From contig JAHAIU010000058.1 in assembly GCA_018372555.1 (NCBI GenBank), positions 1 through 15,212 on the forward strand: a DNA stretch of 15,212 nucleotides, in the 5' to 3' direction. This document shows positions 6,611-12,838 of this stretch, one piece after another (positions within the stretch are counted from its first letter, which is position 1; the number at the start of each line of letters is the position of its first letter). The stretch is from Clostridium sp. (GTDB lineage Bacteria; Bacillota; Clostridia; Clostridiales; Clostridiaceae). Both the position numbers and the translations under genes were made by a program. Below the pieces are notes generated by a model. The model was not told the origin of the DNA. It did not search any database and saw nothing but the letters and a program-made list of their open reading frames with translations.

Positions 6611-9439
6611 TTATAAAGACTTTGATACTCTCTCCTTCTTTTTCTTACCATTCATAGTTCTATAGAATCCAAGTCCCACCAAACCTAATAAAGCCATATT
6701 AGCAAATGCTAATAAGAAAATCCAAGATGGTACACCATTACTATAAATATCCATAGCGGCGCTATTTCCTATTGTATAAAGTATATTCTTGGTAGCTTCT
6801 CTCATTGCTTGCTTACCTGTATTAGTTTCAGTACTTTCAGCAGTTGGTTCTGACCCCATAGCTGTTAACATTAAATCATTACCTGCTCTTATTGCTTGGT
6901 CGGGATTCATATGTGGATCTGGTTCTGTATAATCACTTACTACCATTCCTTCAAAACCCCATTCATCACGTAAAACTGTAGTTAATAAATCATAATTTCC
7001 TCCAGTCCATATAGTTCCAAGACGATTATAAGAAGACATTATAGCTGTAGTTTTCCCTTCCTTAACTGGAAGTTCAAATGCCTTTAAGTAAATTTCACGA
7101 ATTGCCTGCTCATTTGACCAAACTGCTACTCCCCTACGATTATCTTCTTGATCATTTAATGCAAAATGTTTTATATAACAATACACTCCATTTTTTTCTG
7201 ATGCAGAAACAACAGTTGCACCAACTTTTCCAGATAATAATGGATCCTCAGAATAATACTCAAAATTTCTACCTGAAAATGGAGTTCTATGAATATTAAC
7301 CGCGGGCGCATATAATCCTGATATATTATTAGCTAGTGCCTCATTACTTAAGCATTCCCCCATTTTATAAGCAAGATCTAAGTTCCAAGTAGATCCAATG
7401 ACTACCTCACTATTGTACTGATTTCCAGAGTTTCCTGCTAAAATATTATTTACACCCGCTGGACCATCAACATCAGTTGTTGAAGGTTTACTAACTGATC
7501 TTATTTCTTGAGTTCCAAAGCCACCAAAAGCTATTACTTTTACCATTTCTTCTATAGAAATTTGTTCTATTAATTTTTCCCATCTCGGGTCATCATAATC
7601 TGCTCCAATCAAATCTTCAAGTTTTAACCCATTATCCGCAAAAACTATATCATCATCATCATCGTTGTTTTCTATTATAGGATTGAAAAGCCCCTGTTTA
7701 ACTTCTTCTGAAGCTTCCTTATCTTTCGACCTTTCAGTTGGTAAGGTTCCTTCCCAATTAGCTCTTGATACATAATTTAAATCTCCAGCAGCATAATCAA
7801 ATTGGTTTGTAGCTACTATATCATCTGATGAACGTTTATTATCTTCATTATAAACAACCTTGTCACTAACCTCATATTCTCTTGAATCTATAACATCATG
7901 AGAATTATTCATAAGCTTAATTTCATATGTTCCTTCATCCAGTACATATGCTTTTTCATTTTTGTAATCATAAGATGCCATATCTTCAATATTGAACTCA
8001 AGTTCTAAAGTTTCTGAAGCACCTGATTCAAGCATTTCTGTCTTATCAAACGCACCTAAAACCACATGTGATTTTTCTATTCCGCCTTCGTAGTATGGTG
8101 CTGTATAATAAACTTGTACAACTTCTTTACCAGCTTTATCTCCAATATTAGTTACTTTTACATCAACTTTAATTTTCCCATTTTCAACCTTGTAATCTAC
8201 AATTTCTTGTTTAAAATTTGTATAACTTAACCCATAACCAAATGGATATTGAACTGTACTATTATATGCTTCTTCATCATATTCACCTGTTTTATTATTT
8301 ATAAAACGAGTTTCATAAAATCTATATCCTACATATATACCTTCATTATAATTTACAAAACCATATTGATTGGTTACGTTTTGACCAGTGAAAAAATTGA
8401 ACTTTGTATATTCTGCATTTGTATACTTAAAATCACCTGCATTATAATATGCTGGCGAGGTCGTTAAATCATAAGCATACGTATCAACTAATCTACCAGA
8501 TGGATTGACTGTACCAGCTAGTACTTTACCAACACTATTAGCTCCAGTTGATCCTGGTCCTCCTATCCAAATAGCAGCATCTATTCCTTCTTCTTCTAAT
8601 ACCCCTAACTCCATTGCATTACTTGAGTTAACAATAACAACAACTTTTTTAAAATCCATTGACTTAACCATGTCAATCATTTCTCTTTCAGCCTTTGATA
8701 TTTCAAGGTAATGCTTGTCCGCTTCTCCAGTGTATTCTGACATACTTATTGGTAAGTCTCCACCTTCACCACCATTACGTGAAAGGACTATAAGAGCTAC
8801 ATCTGAGAAATCTTTTGCATTATTTAGTAACTCATCTGTGAATTCACTAGTTTCTGGTTCATTTAAATTATAGTTACCACCATTTAAATTAAATATGTTG
8901 GTTTCTTCCTTCTTAGGTAAATGAGTGGTATAAAAGTCAACTAACTCCTGATTAACTTTAAATCCTGCATTTTCAATTCCCTTCTGTAAATTAATATTTG
9001 CACTTTCATCTGAAGATCCTGAACCTGATCCTCCATAAGTTAAAGAAACAGATGATTGCCCAAATATATTTACATTAACTTCCTTATCATCTGAAGTATT
9101 TAATGGTAACGCCTTATTTTTATTTTCTAACAGAACCATACCTTCATCTTGAATTTGTTCTGTTAGTTCTTTAGACGTATTTTTTGCTTCCTCAATGTTT
9201 TCTTGGCTTATAGAAGATTTCTTTAAATACCTTTCTATAACTATGTTATATTTAAAAACAGCAAAGTTAGCTACAAAAATAGCAACTAATGCTAAGCTCA
9301 GTAAAGATGCTTTTACCCTTCTTGCTTTTTTCTTTTCAGTCTTGTTCTTTTTAGCCCACATAAATCCGCCTACTAAGATTGCAACAGAAATTACTCCTAC
9401 TATTGCAACTATAACCTTAATAATACCTTCATTCGACAT
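6611..9439 (-). CDS. Membrane-anchored GH3 glycosidase with reversed domain order
   Basis: This 942-residue GH3 protein has its domains in swapped order. Two membrane helices (about 6-28 and 44-63) are separated by a lysine/arginine-rich loop (30-43). The alpha/beta sandwich comes first, at about 85-405, with the probable acid/base Glu225 in NGGEGGDLP. A fibronectin-like domain at about 410-525 and an acidic linker (NNDDDDD, 591-597) follow. The TIM barrel is last, at about 605-890, with DVDGP (656-660), GRNFEYYSEDP (723-733), IKHFALN (756-762) and the nucleophile Asp836 in VVSDYTEPD. A third membrane helix (904-926) and a basic tail (GKKKKER) close it. Charge distribution puts both catalytic domains outside the cell. 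Reversed GH3 order is known from Ruminococcus albus and Butyrivibrio fibrisolvens beta-glucosidases. The ATG has GGAGG 9-10 nt upstream. The next GH3 gene starts 96 bp after the stop. Confidence 0.92.
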   Translation of the reverse strand: MSNEGIIKVIVAIVGVISVAILVGGFMWAKKNKTEKKKARRVKASLLSLALVAIFVANFAVFKYNIVIERYLKKSSISQENIEEAKNTSKELTEQIQDEGMVLLENKNKALPLNTSDDKEVNVNIFGQSSVSLTYGGSGSGSSDESANINLQKGIENAGFKVNQELVDFYTTHLPKKEETNIFNLNGGNYNLNEPETSEFTDELLNNAKDFSDVALIVLSRNGGEGGDLPISMSEYTGEADKHYLEISKAEREMIDMVKSMDFKKVVVIVNSSNAMELGVLEEEGIDAAIWIGGPGSTGANSVGKVLAGTVNPSGRLVDTYAYDLTTSPAYYNAGDFKYTNAEYTKFNFFTGQNVTNQYGFVNYNEGIYVGYRFYETRFINNKTGEYDEEAYNSTVQYPFGYGLSYTNFKQEIVDYKVENGKIKVDVKVTNIGDKAGKEVVQVYYTAPYYEGGIEKSHVVLGAFDKTEMLESGASETLELEFNIEDMASYDYKNEKAYVLDEGTYEIKLMNNSHDVIDSREYEVSDKVVYNEDNKRSSDDIVATNQFDYAAGDLNYVSRANWEGTLPTERSKDKEASEEVKQGLFNPIIENNDDDDDIVFADNGLKLEDLIGADYDDPRWEKLIEQISIEEMVKVIAFGGFGTQEIRSVSKPSTTDVDGPAGVNNILAGNSGNQYNSEVVIGSTWNLDLAYKMGECLSNEALANNISGLYAPAVNIHRTPFSGRNFEYYSEDPLLSGKVGATVVSASEKNGVYCYIKHFALNDQEDNRRGVAVWSNEQAIREIYLKAFELPVKEGKTTAIMSSYNRLGTIWTGGNYDLLTTVLRDEWGFEGMVVSDYTEPDPHMNPDQAIRAGNDLMLTAMGSEPTAESTETNTGKQAMREATKNILYTIGNSAAMDIYSNGVPSWIFLLAFANMALLGLVGLGFYRTMNGKKKKERVSKSL

Positions 9440-9644
9440 AATTATAATTCCTCCAATTTTAAATTTTTAGCCGTAATCATTTTCATAAAATTTATTATTG
9501 CATATCCTTTTACTTTTAGATAAAAGTTTGTTTTAGATTAAGCTATAAAGACAAATGGTTTTAAGTTTAAATAACTACTTCCTCCCTACTTTATTGATTC
9601 TACTTTCTGTAATTTATACGTAAAAATAACAGGTTCATTTTTAA

Positions 9645-9659
9645 TGTATCACGTTTACA
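9645..9659. promoter_or_regulatory. Possible cre-like catabolite-repression site
   Basis: The 15-mer TGTATCACGTTTACA has TGTA/TACA ends and a central CG, resembling CcpA cre sites, though with one base more than the classical spacing. Clostridial cre variants with flexible spacing between TGTAA and TTACA are known. It overlaps the place where the -10 of the GH3 promoter is expected, which fits repression by preferred sugars. One short match in AT-rich DNA is weak evidence. Confidence 0.3.
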
Positions 9660-9668
9660 TCAAAAGAA

Positions 9669-9745
9669 CTATCATCCAAAAGTTACTACTAGCAAACCAA
9701 AAGTTTACCTAAACTAAAAGTTAGGAGGGGTAAACCTTTAGTTTA
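9669..9745 (-). promoter_or_regulatory. Copy A of a duplicated 77-bp operator element, upstream of the permuted GH3 gene
   Basis: This copy aligns without gaps to 11798-11874, with 63 of 77 positions identical. It holds four 15-bp dyads related to TAAACT-N3-AGTTTA at 9672-9686, 9693-9707, 9710-9724 and 9731-9745. The best is TAAACCTTTAGTTTA (9731-9745). Dyad centres are 21, 17 and 21 bp apart. It lies about 230 bp upstream of the GH3 start. The promoter next to it is less clear than in the other copy: TACATT (9648-9643) is a possible -10. It probably binds the same regulator as the PTS copy. Confidence 0.75.
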
Positions 9746-9792
9746 TAATACTATTTCTTCATACCATTAACTCTATTTTTAAGGCAACAATC

Positions 9793-11715
9793 TTAGTCAT
9801 AATCACTTGGCAAGACACTATTCTCCACTGTCAAAATATCATCATTATATTTAACAAATCCTTCATTTAAAGCTCTTATGTTAGAATACTCACTTGAATT
9901 AGTTACTACCATTGGAGTCGTAATATCAAGTCCTTCTTCTTTGATTTTATCAATATTAAATTCTACGAGTATATCTCCTCTTTTAACTGTTTCATCTTGA
10001 GCTACCATTACCTTAAAGTACTTACCATCTAATGAAACTGTATTAAATCCAATATGCATTAATATCTCTACACCATTATTAGAGGTTACTGCTACTGCAT
10101 GTCCAGTTGGAAATACCACTGAAACAATCCCATCAACAGGACTTACTAATTTTCCTTCTGAAGGCACAATTGCTACTCCATCACCTAAAGACTTTTCTGC
10201 AAAAACTTTATCAACAGCTTCTGATAAATCCTTAATTTCTCCCTTCATTGGGCTTGTTAAAATTTCTATATCTTTAAATTCTTCTAACCTAACATCTTTT
10301 TTATTTTTAATATCTTTATCTTCTTTTAAATTAGTATCTATAGTTTTATCTTTATTTTCACTAGAATCTTTGAACAATATAAAAGATAATATGCCTGCTA
10401 ATAAATATGATGTAATTATTGCTATTAATAATCCTCCAAATCCCTTGCCAAAGTATGCAGGTAATGTTAGTAAACCTGGAATAATATATCCCATAGTTGC
10501 ACTTCCTGAATATCCTACAATAGCTCCACCTACTGCCCCTGCTATAGAAGCGCATATAAATGGTGTTTTATACTTCAATGTTACTTTATATATAGTTGGC
10601 TCAGTTATACCCAATAATCCTGTAGGTATTGTAGATAAAGCTGCCTTTTTAATATTTTTATCTCTTGATTTCAAAAGTACACCTAATACAGAACCCGCTT
10701 GTCCTATACTCCCGCATATAGCAAATGCAAAAATAGTATCGAACCAATATAAAGATAAGTTATTGATAATTATTGGCATTGCTAGCCAATGAACTCCTTT
10801 TATAACTAATACTTGCCAAAATGCTCCTACTATAGCACCTAAAATTATTGGACTTAGATTATATATAAAATTATAACTACTTCCAATTATTCCTGTTACT
10901 ATTGTTGCTATAGGTCCAATTATTATAAAAGTCAATGGTGTCATTACTATTAAACAAATTAAAGGCATAAAGAAAGGTTTTAAATTTTCATTCATTACCT
11001 TATTTAAGAACTCTTCTAATTTAGATAATAGCCATACTGATATTATTATTGGTATAAATGTAAATCCGTAATTTATCTCTTTAATATTAATAAATAAGAA
11101 ATCAATTCCATTATTTTTATTTATGAATTCAATAATTCCTGGACTAATTAATATAGCTCCTAAAGTTACTGCTATAAATTCATTTGCTTTAAATTTCTTG
11201 GCAGCTGTTAATCCCATTAAGATAGGCATAAAATAAAGTGCACTATTTTCTATTGCATGTAAGATTTGATATGTTCCACTATAAACTGATATGTAATTAA
11301 AATAAACTAATATCGCAAGTATTCCTTTTAAAATACTTACACTTGCTAATATACTTAGCACAGGTGCAAGTACTGATGATATTAAGTCTAATACTTTGCT
11401 TTTAAAATTGATCTTTTCTTTTACTTCTTTATCTATATCTTTACTTTCATCAGATACATTTCTATCAGTAATATTAGTTAGTTTCATAATTTCTTTATAA
11501 ATTTCACCTACTTTATTTCCTATTACAACTTGAAATTGCCCTCCGCTTTCAACAACACTTAAAACCCCCTCAAGATTTTTTATGTTATCTTTATTTGCTT
11601 TATTGTTATCGACTAATTTGAATCTTAATCTTGTGACACAGTGTACTAATGAATGTATATTACTTTCACCCCCCACATTTTTAAGTATTTCTTTTGCTAA
11701 CTCTAAATTATTCAT
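9793..11715 (-). CDS. Beta-glucoside-type PTS permease, EIIBCA
   Basis: This 640-residue fusion takes up a sugar across the membrane and phosphorylates it using phosphoenolpyruvate-derived phosphate from HPr. EIIB is at about 1-80, with phospho-cysteine Cys26 in HCVTRLRFKL. EIIC is at about 105-448, a multi-helix domain with KGVHWLAMP (306-314) and the GITEPTIY signature (369-376). A charged linker (450-485) leads to EIIA of the glucose family at about 485-635, with His539 in PTGHAVAV and the phospho-histidine His554 in LMHIGFNTV. Domain order matches BglF/BglP-type beta-glucoside permeases, but the sugar could equally be another glucoside. The ATG at 11715 has AGGAG 7-8 nt upstream. It has no BglG-type antiterminator or GH1 phospho-beta-glucosidase beside it. 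A 77-bp operator element upstream, shared with the GH3 gene, suggests joint regulation. Confidence 0.93.
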   Translation of the reverse strand: MNNLELAKEILKNVGGESNIHSLVHCVTRLRFKLVDNNKANKDNIKNLEGVLSVVESGGQFQVVIGNKVGEIYKEIMKLTNITDRNVSDESKDIDKEVKEKINFKSKVLDLISSVLAPVLSILASVSILKGILAILVYFNYISVYSGTYQILHAIENSALYFMPILMGLTAAKKFKANEFIAVTLGAILISPGIIEFINKNNGIDFLFINIKEINYGFTFIPIIISVWLLSKLEEFLNKVMNENLKPFFMPLICLIVMTPLTFIIIGPIATIVTGIIGSSYNFIYNLSPIILGAIVGAFWQVLVIKGVHWLAMPIIINNLSLYWFDTIFAFAICGSIGQAGSVLGVLLKSRDKNIKKAALSTIPTGLLGITEPTIYKVTLKYKTPFICASIAGAVGGAIVGYSGSATMGYIIPGLLTLPAYFGKGFGGLLIAIITSYLLAGILSFILFKDSSENKDKTIDTNLKEDKDIKNKKDVRLEEFKDIEILTSPMKGEIKDLSEAVDKVFAEKSLGDGVAIVPSEGKLVSPVDGIVSVVFPTGHAVAVTSNNGVEILMHIGFNTVSLDGKYFKVMVAQDETVKRGDILVEFNIDKIKEEGLDITTPMVVTNSSEYSNIRALNEGFVKYNDDILTVENSVLPSDYD

Positions 11716-11776
11716 TTCACTCTCCTATATAATACTTCTTAATTTGTTAATTCTTTTCATTTCCAAATTCAACTTT

Positions 11777-11782
11777 ATCATA
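11777..11782 (-). promoter_or_regulatory. Candidate -10 of the PTS promoter (activator-type, no -35)
   Basis: TATGAT on the minus strand lies about 60 bp upstream of the PTS start. The -35 position at 17 bp spacing (11805-11800, GCTGAT) matches no consensus base, as expected for a promoter that needs an activator. The nearest operator dyad (11801-11815) is centred at about -38 and would cover the -35. The TGATA inside this segment keeps its register in the related sequence upstream of the permuted GH3 gene. Confidence 0.4.
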
Positions 11783-11797
11783 TCCAGTATTGAACTT

Positions 11798-11874
11798 CTA
11801 TCAGCCAAAAGTTTCTGATAGTAAACTAAAAATTTAGCTAAACTAAAAGTTATTAAGTATAAACTTTTAGTTTA
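11798..11874 (-). promoter_or_regulatory. Copy B of the duplicated 77-bp operator element, upstream of the PTS gene
   Basis: This copy pairs with 9669-9745 (63 of 77 identical, no gaps, same orientation to the downstream gene). The four dyads are at 11801-11815, 11822-11836, 11839-11853 and 11860-11874; the last, TAAACTTTTAGTTTA, is a perfect inverted repeat with 6-bp arms. The centres span 59 bp, close to the 50-60 bp usually covered by a LysR-type tetramer. The element sits between the LysR gene and the PTS gene, abutting the LysR unit's terminator, and ends just upstream of the PTS promoter. The dyad is not the classical T-N11-A LysR box, so the regulator is inferred from position. Confidence 0.78.
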
Positions 11875-11876
11875 CA

Positions 11877-11930
11877 TAAAAAGAGTAAGTGCTTTTAATA
11901 GCATAGAAATCTATTAAAAGCACTTACTCT
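11877..11930 (-). terminator. Intrinsic terminator after the LysR-type regulator gene
   Basis: The 20-nt arms at 11882-11901 and 11911-11930 are perfectly complementary (core GTAAGTGCTTTTAATAG) around a 9-nt loop. On the minus strand the stem is followed by TTTTAT after a TCT end. It starts 24 bp past the LysR stop and cleanly separates this unit from the PTS promoter region. Confidence 0.9.
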
Positions 11931-11953
11931 ATAAAGTAGTTTATTTTCTTTTA

Positions 11954-12838
11954 TTATATTCTTTTATTATATTGGTTTATGTAACTCTTAAATAATGATA
12001 CAATCTTAGATTGAACAGGTCTTTTCTTAGTAACTAAATAAATATTTTGATTTATTTTTTCCTTCAATCTTATTACTTTTAACTTATCATCCTTAATAGA
12101 ATCTTCTATATAGTCTACTGAAACAGCTGCAAGTCCATCAGATTTACATAGCATATGTGCTGTTACAACATTTCCTATTTCATACTCAACTTGTGGAGTA
12201 AATCCACATTCTAGGCATTTTGATACAAATCTATGCTCTTCTCCAGCTTCCACTGACTTTAATACTAAGGGTTCATTCTCCAATTCCATTATTGAAATTT
12301 CATCTTTTTGTGCTAAATGATGATTCTTAGAAACAACTATTACAACTTCACCTTTTAGCATTAATTCATAATCACAAATGTTAAACTTCTCATTAACCAT
12401 AACTAGTCCAACATCAACTTCTTCATCTTCAAATAGTCCTTCTATATGATATTCATCTGGTACTTCTTTTAATTTCATTTGTATATTATTATGTTCCTTA
12501 GGAAACCCAAACAACAAATTAACTGGTAGGGCTGATGATGCCGAGTAGGTAACTACAAGATTTAAAACTCCTTTGCTTCCACTCATAACACTAATTTCTT
12601 TTTTCAAGTCTTCCACAAGATAACATATATGTTTTGCTCTAGCATATAATACTTCGCCATATTCTGTTGCTTCCACTCCACGAGAACCTCTGTAGAACAA
12701 TTCTGTTTCCAAATCTATTTCTAATTGCTTTATAGTCTTACTTAAACCTTGAGGAGTAATGAATAAATCTTTAGCTGCAGCAGTAACACTTTTCTTTTCA
12801 TAAACTTTAATAAAATATTCTAATGCCTCTGTATTCAT
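11954..12838 (-). CDS. LysR-type transcriptional regulator
   Basis: This 294-residue protein has the family's normal length and layout. The winged helix-turn-helix is at residues 1-62: MNTEALEYFIKVYEKKSVTAAAKDLFIT (1-28), then PQGLSKTIKQLEIDLETELFYRG (29-51). A linker helix (about 63-88) leads to the periplasmic-binding-protein-like effector domain (about 90-294), which should bind a small ligand, perhaps a sugar or sugar phosphate. Its ATG (12838-12836) overlaps the TGA of the upstream GH3 gene by 4 bp, with AAAGGAG 11-12 nt upstream, so translation is probably coupled to that gene. Together with the two copies of a shared operator element downstream, this makes it the best candidate regulator of the PTS and the permuted GH3 gene. 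That link is inferred from position only. Confidence 0.93.
   Translation of the reverse strand: MNTEALEYFIKVYEKKSVTAAAKDLFITPQGLSKTIKQLEIDLETELFYRGSRGVEATEYGEVLYARAKHICYLVEDLKKEISVMSGSKGVLNLVVTYSASSALPVNLLFGFPKEHNNIQMKLKEVPDEYHIEGLFEDEEVDVGLVMVNEKFNICDYELMLKGEVVIVVSKNHHLAQKDEISIMELENEPLVLKSVEAGEEHRFVSKCLECGFTPQVEYEIGNVVTAHMLCKSDGLAAVSVDYIEDSIKDDKLKVIRLKEKINQNIYLVTKKRPVQSKIVSLFKSYINQYNKRI

Larger units (their letters stand above)
9440..9792. other. Intergenic region between the PTS gene and the permuted GH3 gene
   Basis: No gene is seen in these 353 bases. Next to the PTS stop, about 45 bp hold no clear terminator. Then comes one copy of the duplicated regulatory element (9669-9745), a cre-like dyad (9645-9659), and roughly 200 nt of leader before the GH3 start. 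In the leader I see only a short ACTTTT/AAAAGT dyad (9512-9527) and a GGGAGG (9586-9581) with no usable start codon after it. Confidence 0.7.

Noticed and set aside
9562..9586. Short leader peptide after a GGGAGG in the leader of the anchored GH3 gene
   Set aside because: No ATG, GTG or TTG stands at a usable distance after this ribosome-like sequence; it may be a relic or chance.
9710..9745. Dyads 3 and 4 of the operator read as the PTS terminator hairpin
   Set aside because: The RNA could fold into a stem of about 12 bp, but no T run follows, and the same arrangement recurs upstream of the PTS gene, where it follows a separate good terminator. DNA binding explains both copies better.
10370..10792. 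Plus-strand open frame of 140 codons
   Set aside because: It is antisense to the EIIC domain of the PTS gene, has no ribosome site, and has a composition expected from the reverse complement of a membrane protein gene. The other plus-strand frames were rejected for the same reasons.
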